From the NCBI RefSeq assembly GCF_001017435.1, contig NZ_CP011371.1, forward strand, positions 5,208,001 to 5,272,000: a stretch of DNA of 64,000 nucleotides, written 5' to 3'. This DNA is from Caldimonas brevitalea (GTDB lineage: Bacteria > Pseudomonadota > Gammaproteobacteria > Burkholderiales > Burkholderiaceae_C). The notes beneath the pieces are model-generated. The model saw only the letters and a program-made list of their open reading frames with translations, was not told the origin of the DNA and did not search any database. Numbering within the stretch: position 1 is the stretch's first letter; each line of letters begins with the position of its first letter. Below, in pieces: positions 1-9,165 of the stretch. The position numbers were made by a program, and so were the translations under genes.

Positions 1-84
1 CGCCCACGCTGCCCTCCGCATTTCTCCTCATTTGGCCCCACCCCGTTCGAGTTGTACGATGTCTTATCTCTTTTCGGAGTCATC

Positions 85-996
85 ATGTCCCCACAGGATC
101 TCAAACTCGCCCTGTCGTCCGGCCTGCTGTCGTTCCCGTTGACCGACTTCGACACCCAGTTGCGCTTCGAGCCGGCCGGGTATGCCGCACGGCTCGAATG
201 GCTGATGCCGTACGGCGCTTCGGTGCTGTTCGCCGCCGGGGGCACCGGCGAGTTCTTCTCGCTCGAACCTGTCGAGTACTCGCAGGTGGTGAAGACCGCG
301 GTCGAGACGTGCCGCGGCCGCGTGCCCATCGTGGCCGGCGCCGGCGGCGGCACCACGCTGGCGGTGCGCTATGCGCAAGAAGCCGAGCGGATGGGCGCGC
401 AGGGCATCTTGCTACTGCCCCACTATCTGACCGAAGCCACGCAGGAGGGGCTGGTCGCGCATGTGGAGGCGGTCTGCAAGGCCGTGAAGATCGGCGTGAT
501 CGTCTACAACCGGGGCGCGTGCAAGTTGACGGCCGCATCGCTGCTCCCGCTGGCCGAACGCTGCCCCAACCTGATCGGCTTCAAGGACGGCCTGGGCGAC
601 ATCGAGCGCATCGTGCAGATCCGCCAGCGCCTGGGCGACCGTTTCGTCTACATCGGCGGCATGCCCACCCATGAGGTCTACGCGAACGCGTACCAGGCGC
701 TGGGCGTGCCGGTGTATTCGTCGGCGGTGTTCAACTTCGTGCCGCGCACCGCGATCGAGTTCTACAACGCCTATGCGGCCGGAGACGCCGCCACCACCGG
801 GCGGCTGCTCGACGAGTTCTTCCTGCCCTACCTCGAGATCCGCAACCGTGGGCAAGGTTATGCGGTGAGCATCGTGAAGGCCGGCGCCGCCGTGGTGGGC
901 CACAGCGCCGGGCCGGTCCGCCCGCCGCTGTCCGACCTGAAGCCGGCCGAGGTCGAGCAACTGCGGGCGTTGATCCAGCGCCTCGGCCCGCAATGA
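85..996 (+). CDS. kdgD: 5-dehydro-4-deoxyglucarate dehydratase
   Basis: Decarboxylating dehydratase of the DapA/NanA lyase superfamily. It converts 5-keto-4-deoxy-D-glucarate to 2-oxoglutarate semialdehyde, CO2 and water, the second step of D-glucarate catabolism. The 303-residue TIM barrel shows the Schiff-base lysine in IGFKDGLGD (K167), the catalytic tyrosine in VYNRGA (Y141) and the phosphate/carboxylate loop GGTGEFFSL. The ATG at 85 is preferred because GGAG lies 6 bases upstream; a GTG-like start at 52 would add 11 unconserved residues. The neighbours gudD and the semialdehyde dehydrogenase complete the pathway, which settles the choice over plain dihydrodipicolinate synthase. Confidence 0.92.
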   Translation: MSPQDLKLALSSGLLSFPLTDFDTQLRFEPAGYAARLEWLMPYGASVLFAAGGTGEFFSLEPVEYSQVVKTAVETCRGRVPIVAGAGGGTTLAVRYAQEAERMGAQGILLLPHYLTEATQEGLVAHVEAVCKAVKIGVIVYNRGACKLTAASLLPLAERCPNLIGFKDGLGDIERIVQIRQRLGDRFVYIGGMPTHEVYANAYQALGVPVYSSAVFNFVPRTAIEFYNAYAAGDAATTGRLLDEFFLPYLEIRNRGQGYAVSIVKAGAAVVGHSAGPVRPPLSDLKPAEVEQLRALIQRLGPQ

Positions 997-1033
997 GGGC
1001 GGGCACGCCCCTGCGCGGCACGGAGGTGGCCCG

Positions 1034-2359
1034 ATGAGCACCCCGGTCATCCAGGAACTGCGCGTCGTCCCCGTGGCCGGGCGCGACAGCATGCTGCTCA
1101 ACTTGTCCGGTGCGCATGCGCCGTTCTTCACCCGCAATCTCGTCATCGCGCGCGACAACGCGGGGCACACCGGCGTCGGCGAGGTGCCCGGAGGCGAGCC
1201 GATCCGCCAGACGCTCGAAGAGGCGCGTGAACTGGTCGAAGGCCGGCCGATCGGCGACCTGCAGGCCATCCTGAAGACCATGCGCGCGCGCTTCGCCGAC
1301 CGCGATCGCGCCGGCCGCGGCCTGCAGACCTTTGACCTGCGCACCACCATCCACGCCCTCACCGCGGTGGAGTCGGCGCTGCTCGACCTGCAGGGCCAGC
1401 ACCTCGGCGTGTCGGTCGCCGCACTGCTCGGCGAAGGCCAGCAACGCGACCAAGTGCGTCTGCTCGGCTACTTGTTCTATCTGGGCGACCGGCGCAAGAC
1501 CGAGCTGCCCTACGCCGCCGAGCCCGATGCCGAAGACGACTGGCTGCGACTGCGCCACGAGCCGGCCCTGACACCGGCGGCCGTCGTGCGACTGGCCGAG
1601 GCCGCCCACGCCCGCTACGGTTTTCAGGACTTCAAACTCAAGGGCGGCGTGCTGCGCGGCGAAGAAGAGATCGACACGCTGCGCGCCTTGCACGAACGCT
1701 TTCCGCAGGCCCGCATCACCGTCGACCCCAACGGCGCCTGGTCGCTGGACGAGGCGGTGCGGTTGCTGCGCGATCTACACGGCGTGCTCGCCTATGCCGA
1801 GGACCCGTGCGGCGCCGAGGACGGCTATTCGGGTCGCGAGGTGATGGCCGAGTTTCGCCGCGCGACCGGGCTGCCGACGGCGACCAACATGGTGGCGACC
1901 GACTGGCGGCAAATGGTGCATGCGCTGAGCCTGCAGGCGGTCGACATCCCGTTGGCCGACCCGCACTTCTGGACCCTGGGCGGCTCGGTGCGCGTGGCGC
2001 AGACCTGCCGCGACTGGGGCCTCACCTGGGGCTCGCACTCCAACAACCACTTCGATGTGTCGCTGGCGATGTTCACGCACGTCGCCGCGGCGGCGCCCGG
2101 GCGCGTCACGGCCATCGACACGCATTGGATCTGGCAGGACGGCCAAGGGTTGACGCGCGAGCCGCTGCAGATCCGCAACGGCTGTGTGCAAGTGCCGGCC
2201 AAGCCCGGGCTCGGTGTCGAGCTGGACCTGCAGAAGGTCGAGCAAGCCCACGCGCTGTACCGCCAGCACGGGCTCGGCTCGCGCGACGACGCCATCGCCA
2301 TGCAGTCCCTGGTGCCAGGCTGGCGCTTCGACCCGAAGCGGCCGTGCCTGGTGCGTTGA
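1034..2359 (+). CDS. gudD: Glucarate dehydratase
   Basis: Enolase-superfamily dehydratase converting D-glucarate (and L-idarate) to 5-keto-4-deoxy-D-glucarate. At 441 residues it matches the family length. The barrel has the KxK catalytic pair in FKLKGG (about residues 205-207), metal ligands in [16 protein letters not shown] and TNMVATD, and the catalytic histidine in SHSNNHFD (about residue 337). It starts 37 bases after kdgD, with GGAGGT upstream of the ATG, so the two are probably one transcript. The product feeds KdgD directly. Confidence 0.94.
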   Translation: MSTPVIQELRVVPVAGRDSMLLNLSGAHAPFFTRNLVIARDNAGHTGVGEVPGGEPIRQTLEEARELVEGRPIGDLQAILKTMRARFADRDRAGRGLQTFDLRTTIHALTAVESALLDLQGQHLGVSVAALLGEGQQRDQVRLLGYLFYLGDRRKTELPYAAEPDAEDDWLRLRHEPALTPAAVVRLAEAAHARYGFQDFKLKGGVLRGEEEIDTLRALHERFPQARITVDPNGAWSLDEAVRLLRDLHGVLAYAEDPCGAEDGYSGREVMAEFRRATGLPTATNMVATDWRQMVHALSLQAVDIPLADPHFWTLGGSVRVAQTCRDWGLTWGSHSNNHFDVSLAMFTHVAAAAPGRVTAIDTHWIWQDGQGLTREPLQIRNGCVQVPAKPGLGVELDLQKVEQAHALYRQHGLGSRDDAIAMQSLVPGWRFDPKRPCLVR

Positions 2360-2386
2360 CGACCCCCTTTTCATCGGAACAACGTC

Positions 2387-3826
2387 ATGCACAAGAACCT
2401 GATCGGCGGCGCCTGGGTGGACGCGACCCGCGCCAGCCGCAACCTGAACCCCTCCGACACCCGAGACGTGGTGGGCGAGTACGCCCAGGCCGATGTCGAG
2501 CAGGCAGGCGAGGCGGTGGCAGCAGCGCACGCGGCGGCGCCCGCCTGGGCCCTCACCACACCACAACAGCGTTTCGATCTGCTCGATGCGGTGGGCAGCG
2601 AGATCCTCGCGCGCAAGGCCGAACTCGGTGACCTGCTGGCCCGCGAGGAAGGCAAGACCTTGCCCGAAGCCATCGGCGAAGCGGCGCGCGCCGGCTACAT
2701 CTTCAAGTTCTTCGCCGGTGAAGCCCTGCGCAGCGGTGGCGACAGCCTGGCGTCGGTGCGGCCGGGGGTGGGGGTGGAGGTGACGCGCGAGCCGCTCGGC
2801 GTGGTCGGCCTGATCACACCGTGGAATTTCCCGATCGCCATCCCGGCCTGGAAGATCGCGCCCGCGCTCGCCTTCGGCAACACCGTCGTGCTCAAGCCCG
2901 CCGAACTGGTGCCCGGCTGCGCCTGGGCGCTGGCGGACATCCTGCACCGCAACGGATTGCCGCCTGGCGTGTTCAACCTCGTGATGGGCCGCGGCACCGA
3001 CGTGGGCCAGGTGCTGCTCGACGACAGGCGGGTGCAGGCGGTCAGCTTCACCGGCAGCGTCGCCACCGGGCAGCGTGTGGCCGCGGCCTGCGCGGCGCGG
3101 CTTGCCAAGTTCCAGTTGGAGATGGGCGGCAAGAACCCGATGGTGGTGCTGGACGACGCCGACCTGGACGTGGCCGTGACGGCGGCCGTCCACAGCGGCT
3201 ACTTCTCGACCGGCCAGCGTTGCACCGCGTCGTCGCGATTGATCGTCACCGAGGGCATACACGACCGCTTCGTGGCCGCGATGGCCGAGCGCATCGCGCG
3301 GCTGACCGTCGACGATGCACGCAAGGCCGGCACCGACATCGGCCCGGTGGTCGACGACCGGCAGCTGGCGCAGGATCTCGAGTACATCGAGATCGGTCGG
3401 CGCGAAGGCGCGACATTGCTGACCGGCGGCCAGGCACTCGAACGCAACAGTGCCGGAGCCCCGGGGTACTACCTGCGACCCGCGCTGTTCACCGAAACGA
3501 CACCTCAGATGCGCATCAACCGAGAAGAAATCTTCGGCCCGGTGGTGAGCGTGCTGCGGGTGAAGGACTACGAGGAAGCGCTCGCGCTGGCCAACGACAC
3601 GCCGTTCGGGCTGGCGGCCGGCATCGCGACCACATCGCTGAAGCACGCAGCGCACTTCAAACGGCACGCGCAAGCCGGCATGGTGATGGTGAACTTGCCG
3701 ACCGCCGGGGTCGACTACCACGTGCCCTTCGGTGGCCGTAAGGCGTCGAGCCACGGGCCGCGGGAACAGGGGCGGTACGCGGCCGAGTTCTATACGGCGG
3801 TGAAGACCGCGTACACGCAGGCATGA
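2387..3826 (+). CDS. 2-oxoglutarate semialdehyde dehydrogenase (ALDH family)
   Basis: NAD(P)+-dependent aldehyde dehydrogenase of 479 residues. The catalytic cysteine lies in GQRCTASSR (about residue 279), the general base glutamate in LEMGGKNP (about residue 244), the cofactor segment in TPWNFPIAIPAWK and the family signature FGPVVSV near residue 385. In this operon it most likely oxidises 2-oxoglutarate semialdehyde made by KdgD to 2-oxoglutarate, closing the route into the TCA cycle. The sequence alone cannot exclude succinate semialdehyde as substrate. It begins 27 bases after gudD. About 170 bases without a recognisable gene separate it from the convergent Nudix regulator. Confidence 0.85.
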   Translation: MHKNLIGGAWVDATRASRNLNPSDTRDVVGEYAQADVEQAGEAVAAAHAAAPAWALTTPQQRFDLLDAVGSEILARKAELGDLLAREEGKTLPEAIGEAARAGYIFKFFAGEALRSGGDSLASVRPGVGVEVTREPLGVVGLITPWNFPIAIPAWKIAPALAFGNTVVLKPAELVPGCAWALADILHRNGLPPGVFNLVMGRGTDVGQVLLDDRRVQAVSFTGSVATGQRVAAACAARLAKFQLEMGGKNPMVVLDDADLDVAVTAAVHSGYFSTGQRCTASSRLIVTEGIHDRFVAAMAERIARLTVDDARKAGTDIGPVVDDRQLAQDLEYIEIGRREGATLLTGGQALERNSAGAPGYYLRPALFTETTPQMRINREEIFGPVVSVLRVKDYEEALALANDTPFGLAAGIATTSLKHAAHFKRHAQAGMVMVNLPTAGVDYHVPFGGRKASSHGPREQGRYAAEFYTAVKTAYTQA

Positions 3827-3999
3827 AGGCGAGTGTCTACCGTCGCGCGCGGGCTGGCGTGCGCTCTGGCGGCACCGGAGCACGACGGGTGTGCCGAGCA
3901 GACGCCACACTCGCGGCGCTTTGGCACGGGCGTCCCGTTCTTCCCGGCGCAGACACATGAGGTACCTCGCTGCGCTGGCGACGCACGCGGCGCCCCAGG

Positions 4000-4743
4000 C
4001 TATTGCCGAGGACTGAAGGTGCGAGGAAACACCACCGGCCCGGTCCGATCGCGCAGCCGATAGCCCATCGCCGGCCGGTTGGAGTGGCCGGCGACGTATC
4101 CGGCCTCCTCAAGGAAGTGCGCCGCAAGCATGCGGGTGCGAAACCCGCTCTTGTCGACGTCGCGCCCCAGCACCACCTCGTACATGCGCTGCAACTGAGG
4201 CAAGGTGAAGGGCTCTTCGAGCAGGAACGCCGGCAACGACGTGTACTCGACCTTGCTGCGCAACCGATCCACCGCCGCCCGCAGGATCTCGGCATGGTCG
4301 AACGCCAGTGCCGGCCACCCGAGCACCTCGTCGACCTCGAACCACCCCACTTCTGCGGCATTGGCGCCCTTGGCGAGCTGCAGCCCTTCGGCGGGAATCA
4401 GCGCGAAGTAGACGTGGGTCGCCGACCAGCCGCGCGGGTCGCGCCGGGCGCCGCCCCAACTGCCCAGCTGTTCGAGATAAGGGCTCACCACCGCGGTCTT
4501 CTCGAGCAGCTTGCGCCGCGCGCAGGCCTCGAGGCTGTCGTCGCGGTCGACGTCGACAAACCCGCCCGGCAGCGCCCACAGGCCCGGGCAGGGGTCGTCC
4601 TTCACATTGGGCCGCTGTACCAGCAAGACCCGCAGGCGAGCTTCGATCACGGTGAAGATCACCACGTCGACCGTGGTGAACGGCAATGGGAAGTCGGGCT
4701 TGTGCGGCCTTCCCCGGCCACCTTCGGCACTCGTTTGTTGCAT
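4000..4743 (-). CDS. NrtR-like Nudix-fold transcriptional regulator
   Basis: 247-residue protein with an N-terminal Nudix domain and a C-terminal winged-helix region (FTLPQLQRMYEVVLGRDVDK, then SNRPAMGYRLRD), the arrangement of NrtR regulators of NAD metabolism, which sense ADP-ribose-type ligands. The Nudix box is degenerate: where a hydrolase has REUxEE this protein has RKLLEK, and GGFVD is kept. That fits a ligand-binding regulator rather than an active hydrolase. The ATG at 4743 is chosen because the frame upstream is uninformative and the family-like sequence begins soon after it. It is divergent from kptA, and a perfect palindrome at 4787-4805 in the shared promoter region is the likely operator. 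NrtR-like architecture is seen; the ligand is inferred. Confidence 0.8.
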   Translation of the reverse strand: MQQTSAEGGRGRPHKPDFPLPFTTVDVVIFTVIEARLRVLLVQRPNVKDDPCPGLWALPGGFVDVDRDDSLEACARRKLLEKTAVVSPYLEQLGSWGGARRDPRGWSATHVYFALIPAEGLQLAKGANAAEVGWFEVDEVLGWPALAFDHAEILRAAVDRLRSKVEYTSLPAFLLEEPFTLPQLQRMYEVVLGRDVDKSGFRTRMLAAHFLEEAGYVAGHSNRPAMGYRLRDRTGPVVFPRTFSPRQ

Positions 4744-4786
4744 GGATGCTGCCGTGCGCACGCTGACGCTTGCGTTGTTCACATAT

Positions 4787-4805
4787 AAGTTGTAATGTAC
4801 AACTT
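4787..4805. promoter_or_regulatory. Palindromic operator candidate between the NrtR-like gene and kptA
   Basis: Perfect 8-3-8 inverted repeat AAGTTGTA-ATG-TACAACTT in an A/T-rich pocket between the divergent starts at 4743 and 4921. An approximate -35-like TTGTTC lies at 4775-4780, so the palindrome would overlap promoter elements. It is assigned to the adjacent regulator by position only. Confidence 0.5.
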
Positions 4806-4920
4806 GTTGTGAGTTGCACTGTACCACCGACGCGTTTGACCGACCCCGTGTCCCGTTCTCGCTGAAGGCACTCACTGGCTGGAGGGCCCTTTGCCCCAGC
4901 CCATGCATTAAAAGAACAAC

Positions 4921-5472
4921 ATGACAAATCCAAGCAAGCTGACGACGATCAGCAAATTCCTGAGCCTTGTGCTGCGCCACCAACCCCAGTCCATCGGCCT
5001 GCACCTCGACACGGCAGGCTGGGCCGCGATCGACGAGTTGCTGGCCCGCACCGCGGCCGCCGGCAAGCCGTTGACGCGCGACGTACTGCAGCAGGTGGTC
5101 GACACCAGCGACAAGCAACGCTTTCAAATCAGCGCCGACGGGCAACACATTCGCGCCAACCAGGGCCACTCGATCAAGGTGGACCTGGGTCTCGCCGCCG
5201 TGCCCCCGCCGGACGTGCTGTACCACGGCACCGCCGAGCGCTTTCTCGCGTCCATCCTTGCCGAAGGGCTGAGCAAGCGCGAGCGCCACCATGTACATCT
5301 CACCGAGGACCGGAAGGTGGCAGCCTCGGTCGGTCGACGCTACGGTCAACTCGTGTTGCTGCAGGTGGATGCGGCACAGATGGCGCGCGACGGCCGGCTG
5401 TTCTTCCGGTCCGACAACAACGTCTGGCTCACCGACGCGGTGCCGCCGCACTACCTGCAGGTGCTGCGATGA
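4921..5472 (+). CDS. kptA: RNA 2'-phosphotransferase, Tpt1/KptA family
   Basis: 183-residue member of the Tpt1/KptA family. These enzymes remove an internal RNA 2'-phosphate using NAD+, releasing ADP-ribose 1'',2''-cyclic phosphate; some members ADP-ribosylate nucleic acid ends. The Arg-His-Arg-Arg tetrad is visible: [23 protein letters not shown] and the region around [10 protein letters not shown]. Bacteria lack the tRNA splicing pathway that makes the usual substrate, so the cellular role is open. Its stop overlaps the next start (ATGA at 5469-5472), which implies translational coupling. Control by the divergent NrtR-like protein is inferred from layout. Confidence 0.88.
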   Translation: MTNPSKLTTISKFLSLVLRHQPQSIGLHLDTAGWAAIDELLARTAAAGKPLTRDVLQQVVDTSDKQRFQISADGQHIRANQGHSIKVDLGLAAVPPPDVLYHGTAERFLASILAEGLSKRERHHVHLTEDRKVAASVGRRYGQLVLLQVDAAQMARDGRLFFRSDNNVWLTDAVPPHYLQVLR

Positions 5473-6467
5473 ACGACGACACGGTGGTGATGTTCCGGCC
5501 CACAGGCCCCGAAGAGCTGGCGCTGGTCGCGCAATCCGGTTTCAAGCGTTGGCCGCCCCGTTTGCCCGACCAGCCGATCTTCTACCCGGTGTCGAACGAG
5601 CCCTACGCGATCGAGATCGCGCGCGACTGGAACGTGCCGGCCAGCGGCCAGGGCTACGTCACGCGCTTTCGGGTCCGCAAGTCCTTCATGGCCCGCTACC
5701 CGCTGCAGCAGGTTGGCGCCCGGCACCATACCGAGTGGTGGATACCGGCCGACGAGCTGGAGCAGTTCAACCAGCAGATCGTCGGCAGCATCGAGGTGCT
5801 GTGGCGCTTCGACACGCAGGGCGCCCACGCAACCGGCCGGCAGCTGGCGGTCGCACCCTACCTGGCACAGCAAGCCGGCTGGCCGCAGGAGGGCGAGCAG
5901 GTGATGGCACAGTACGACGCCACCTCGGTCATCGTCTACCAGGCGTACCGGCCCAGCATTGCCCGCTACGTGCTCGATCACGGCGAGTTCGGTGGCCCTG
6001 ACTTCAGCTTCTCTCGCATGAGCTGGATCAAGCCCAACTTCCTGTGGATGATGTATCGCTGCGGCTGGGGGACCCAAGAGGGCCAGGAGACGATCCTCGC
6101 CTTGCGCGTGCGCCGCGAATTTTTCGACGCGCTGCTGGAACAAGCCGTGCCGTCGTCCTTCGACGCGACCCGGTATGCCTCCAGACAGGCCTGGTCTGAC
6201 GCCGTCGCCGCTTCCGAAGTCCGCCTGCAATGGGACCCGGACCACGCGCCCAGCGGTGCAAAACTCGCGCGCCGTGCCGTTCAGCTGGGGTTGCGCGGCT
6301 CGGTGCTGGCCCGCTACGCAAAGGAGGCGCTGGTGGAGGTGGTCGACATGACCGGCTTCGTCGCCACCCAACGCCCCCATGCGGCCGACGACTCGAGCGA
6401 GCTGCTCACGCCGGTTGAAGAGGTTTATCCGGCACCCGCCACAACTACCACGGAGCCGAGCCGCTGA
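5469..6467 (+). CDS. Fusion of ADP-ribosylation/crystallin J1-like domain and DUF4291
   Basis: 332 residues in two parts. Residues 1-115 ([58 protein letters not shown]) match the small family often labelled ADP-ribosylation/crystallin J1, usually a stand-alone protein of about 110 residues. Residues 145-305 match DUF4291: [41 protein letters not shown] and VRLQWDPDH. The last 30 residues are low complexity. No function is established that I can name. Coupling to kptA and the NrtR-like regulator points to NAD+/ADP-ribose chemistry on RNA or protein, which is inference. Confidence 0.75.
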   Translation: MNDDTVVMFRPTGPEELALVAQSGFKRWPPRLPDQPIFYPVSNEPYAIEIARDWNVPASGQGYVTRFRVRKSFMARYPLQQVGARHHTEWWIPADELEQFNQQIVGSIEVLWRFDTQGAHATGRQLAVAPYLAQQAGWPQEGEQVMAQYDATSVIVYQAYRPSIARYVLDHGEFGGPDFSFSRMSWIKPNFLWMMYRCGWGTQEGQETILALRVRREFFDALLEQAVPSSFDATRYASRQAWSDAVAASEVRLQWDPDHAPSGAKLARRAVQLGLRGSVLARYAKEALVEVVDMTGFVATQRPHAADDSSELLTPVEEVYPAPATTTTEPSR

Positions 6468-6573
6468 TGGAGGTCAGGTCCTCGCTGGCCGGTGCGTGAT
6501 AGCAAGCCCGCATGGATCGCCCCAGCCGCCTCGGCGCCGAGCGGCCCGGAGCCTGGGAACATGACCGTCATAG

Positions 6574-6595
6574 CCCCCTTCAATGGGGGTCTTTT
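6574..6595 (+). terminator. Candidate rho-independent terminator before ahpC
   Basis: Hairpin CCCCC-TTCAAT-GGGGG followed by TCTTTT, about 110 bases after the DUF4291 fusion gene. The stem is only five base pairs, so it may be a weak terminator or part of the ahpC leader. Confidence 0.45.
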
Positions 6596-6625
6596 AAACT
6601 ATTAAATCGACTTACTTAATAGTTT
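6596..6625. promoter_or_regulatory. Inverted repeat in the ahpC promoter region
   Basis: Perfect 10-base arms AAACTATTAA and TTAATAGTTT separated by 10 bases, ending 51 bases before the ahpC start. The right arm overlaps a possible -10 (TAATAG). The CTAT and ATAG half-sites are 16 bases apart, not the 7 of the canonical OxyR motif, so I do not call it an OxyR box. Confidence 0.45.
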
Positions 6626-6676
6626 TCGTACCATACGGTCTTCTGATTCCACAACCCGACCCCTCCAGGAGAAACG

Positions 6677-7240
6677 ATGTCTCTGATCAACACCCCGCTC
6701 CAGCCGTTCAAGGCCACCGCGTTCCACAACGGCAAGTTCGTCGACATCACGAACGAGTCGGTCAAGGGCAAGTGGTCCGTGTTCATCTTCATGCCGGCCG
6801 CCTTCACCTTCAACTGCCCGACCGAGGTGGAAGACGCTGCCGAGAACTATGCCGAGTTCCAGAAGCTGGGCGCCGAGGTCTACATCGTGACCACCGACAC
6901 CCACTTCGCGCACAAGGTGTGGCACGAGACCTCGCCGGCCGTCGGCAAGGCCAAGTTCCCGCTGGTGGGCGACCCCACGCACCAGCTGACCCGCGCGTTC
7001 GACGTGCACATCGATGAAGAAGGCCTGGCGCTGCGCGGCACCTTCGTCGTGAACCCCGATGGCGTGATCAAGACGCTCGAGATCCACGACAACGCGATCG
7101 CTCGCGATGTGAAGGAAACCCTGCGCAAGCTGAAGGCGGCCCAGTACGTGGCGAACAACCCGGGCCAGGTGTGCCCGGCCAAGTGGCAAGAAGGTGCTGC
7201 GACGCTGAAGCCGTCGCTGGACCTGGTCGGCAAGATCTAA
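6677..7240 (+). CDS. ahpC: Alkyl hydroperoxide reductase peroxidase subunit
   Basis: Typical 2-Cys peroxiredoxin of 187 residues reducing H2O2, organic peroxides and peroxynitrite in the cytoplasm. The peroxidatic cysteine is C47 in FTFNCPTEVED and the resolving cysteine is C166 in GQVCPAKWQ. The start has a good ribosome site (AGGAGA, 5 bases upstream). AhpF, the flavoprotein that re-reduces it, follows after a 134-base gap that holds a strong terminator hairpin. Confidence 0.97.
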   Translation: MSLINTPLQPFKATAFHNGKFVDITNESVKGKWSVFIFMPAAFTFNCPTEVEDAAENYAEFQKLGAEVYIVTTDTHFAHKVWHETSPAVGKAKFPLVGDPTHQLTRAFDVHIDEEGLALRGTFVVNPDGVIKTLEIHDNAIARDVKETLRKLKAAQYVANNPGQVCPAKWQEGAATLKPSLDLVGKI

Positions 7241-7310
7241 CCACTCTTGCTACCGCAGCCTGCGCGGCTGCTGCCATGTCCTCCCTGGCCGTCGGCAAGA
7301 CGACGGCTTC

Positions 7311-7347
7311 GGCCGCCCCTCTTCGAGGCGGGGCGGCCTTTCTTTTT
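7311..7347 (+). terminator. Rho-independent terminator between ahpC and ahpF
   Basis: Perfect 9-base-pair GC stem GGCCGCCCC / GGGGCGGCC (7311-7319 and 7330-7338) followed directly by TTTCTTTTT. It ends 27 bases before the ahpF start, so it probably limits read-through and lowers ahpF relative to ahpC. Confidence 0.85.
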
Positions 7348-7374
7348 CTGGACCCTTCCTGAGAGGTGTATTCC

Positions 7375-8934
7375 ATGCTCGACGACAGCCTGAAAGCCCA
7401 GTTGAAGTCTTACCTGGAGCGCGTGACCCAGCCGATCGAGATCGTGGCGGCGCTGGACGAGACGCCCGCCTCGCAGGAGATGCAGGGTCTGCTGCGTGAC
7501 ATCGAGTCGCTGTCCGACAAGATCACGCTGAAGCTCGACGACGACCGAAAAGACGTGCGACGCCCCTCGTTCAGCCTGCAACGTGCCGGCACCGCGATGG
7601 ACCTGCGCTTTGCCGCCATCCCGATGGGCCACGAGTTCACCTCGCTGGTGCTCGCGCTGCTGCAAGTCGGCGGCCACCCGCCCAAGGTGAGCGAGGAGCT
7701 GATCAGCCAGGTGCAGGGCCTGCAGGGCGACTTCCGCTTCGAGGTTTTCATGTCGCTGACCTGCCACAACTGCCCGGACGTGGTGCAGGCGTTGAACCTG
7801 ATGGCCGTGCTCAACCCGAACGTGCACGTCGTGACCGTCGATGGCGCGCTGTTCCGTGAGGAGGTCGAGCGCCGCGAGATCATGGCGGTGCCGATGATCT
7901 TCCTGAACGGGCAGCCATTCGGCCAGGGCCGGATGGACCTCGACGAGATCGTCTCCAAGCTCGACACGAACCGTGCGGCCCGCGACGCCGCAGCCCTGTC
8001 GGCCAAGGCGCCGTATGACGTGCTGATCGTCGGCGGCGGGCCGGCTGGCGCGGCGGCCTCGGTATATGCAGCACGCAAAGGCATCCGCACCGGCGTGGTG
8101 GCGGAGCGCTTCGGCGGCCAGGTGATGGACACGCTGGGCATCGAGAACTACATCTCGGTGCTGGCCACCGACGGGCCGAAGTTTGCGCAGGCGCTCGAAT
8201 CGCACGCGAGTGCCTATGGTGTCGAGATCATGAATCTGCAGCGCGGCGAGAAGTTGATTCCGCCGTCGCAGCCGGGCGAGCTGATCCAGGTGCAACTGGC
8301 CAACGGCGGTGTCGTGCGCGGCCGCACCGTGATCCTGTCGACCGGCGCGCGGTGGCGTAATGTCAACGTGCCCGGCGAGCAGGAGTACCGCAACAAGGGC
8401 GTGGCCTACTGCCCCCATTGCGACGGCCCGCTGTTCAAGGGCAAGAAGGTGGCCGTGATCGGCGGCGGCAACTCGGGTGTGGAAGCCGCGATCGATCTGG
8501 CCGGCATCGTCGAACACGTGACGCTGATCGAGTTCGCCGACCAGTTGAAGGCCGACGCGGTGCTGGTGAAGAAGCTGCACAGCCTGCCCAACGTGACGGT
8601 GCACACCAACGCGCAGACCACCGAGATCAATGGCGACGGCAGCAAGGTCACGGGCCTGACGTTCAAGGACCGGGCGACCGAGGAGTTGCGCCAGGTGCCG
8701 CTGGCCGGCGTGTTCGTGCAGATCGGGTTGGTGCCGAACACCGAATGGCTGAAGGGAACGATAGAGCTGTCGCGCTTCGGCGAGATCGTGGTCGATGCGA
8801 AGGGCCAGACCTCGGTGCCGGGGGTGTTCGCGGCGGGTGACGCGACGACGGTGCCATACAAGCAGATCGTCATCGCCGCCGGGGATGGGGCGAAGGCGGC
8901 GCTGAGCGCGTTTGATCATTTGATCCGCGGTTGA
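7375..8934 (+). CDS. ahpF: Alkyl hydroperoxide reductase flavoprotein subunit
   Basis: 519-residue FAD- and NAD(P)H-dependent disulfide reductase that recycles AhpC. The N-terminal tandem thioredoxin-like domain carries CHNC (C130/C133). The C-terminal thioredoxin-reductase-like part has the FAD motif GGGPAGAAA, the redox site YCPHCDG (C346/C349) and the NADH motif [10 protein letters not shown]. The ATG at 7375 has GAGAGG 8 bases upstream and fits the family N-terminus better than the in-frame GTG at 7366. Expression probably depends on read-through of the 7311-7347 hairpin or on a promoter near it. Confidence 0.96.
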   Translation: MLDDSLKAQLKSYLERVTQPIEIVAALDETPASQEMQGLLRDIESLSDKITLKLDDDRKDVRRPSFSLQRAGTAMDLRFAAIPMGHEFTSLVLALLQVGGHPPKVSEELISQVQGLQGDFRFEVFMSLTCHNCPDVVQALNLMAVLNPNVHVVTVDGALFREEVERREIMAVPMIFLNGQPFGQGRMDLDEIVSKLDTNRAARDAAALSAKAPYDVLIVGGGPAGAAASVYAARKGIRTGVVAERFGGQVMDTLGIENYISVLATDGPKFAQALESHASAYGVEIMNLQRGEKLIPPSQPGELIQVQLANGGVVRGRTVILSTGARWRNVNVPGEQEYRNKGVAYCPHCDGPLFKGKKVAVIGGGNSGVEAAIDLAGIVEHVTLIEFADQLKADAVLVKKLHSLPNVTVHTNAQTTEINGDGSKVTGLTFKDRATEELRQVPLAGVFVQIGLVPNTEWLKGTIELSRFGEIVVDAKGQTSVPGVFAAGDATTVPYKQIVIAAGDGAKAALSAFDHLIRG

Positions 8935-9104
8935 GGCGGTGGCCGGGTTGAGCGCCTGCCTTCCGGGGCTGGTGCTGGCCGGTCTTACGCTTGAAATGAC
9001 GCCGCTACCCCCGGGATGAAGGAAGGCCGGAAGCCCCAAACTTGTCTGCGGACGTAGGACCGCGGGCACTCCACCTGTCGCTTGCCGTCGAACGACCTAC
9101 GCTT

Positions 9105-9161
9105 GCAGGTATTCGCATCAGCGACGCAGAATTCGCGCTACGATACCTGCCACAGTAGGTA
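9105..9161. promoter_or_regulatory. Inverted repeats at the hipBA promoter
   Basis: GCAGGTAT at 9105-9112 and its reverse complement ATACCTGC at 9143-9150 flank 30 bases. A second nested pair TACCT (9144-9148) and AGGTA (9157-9161) ends just before the hipB start at 9166. Spaced palindromic half-sites in this position are typical of HipB autoregulation; binding is inferred. Confidence 0.55.
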
Positions 9162-9165
9162 ACTC

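Noticed and set aside
1775..3958. Open frame of 727 codons on the minus strand across gudD and the aldehyde dehydrogenase
   Set aside because: It crosses two confident plus-strand genes and shows only His/Arg/Gly-rich mirror sequence.
6596..6625. OxyR box at ahpC
   Set aside because: CTAT and ATAG half-sites are 16 bases apart instead of the 7 required by the tetramer motif.
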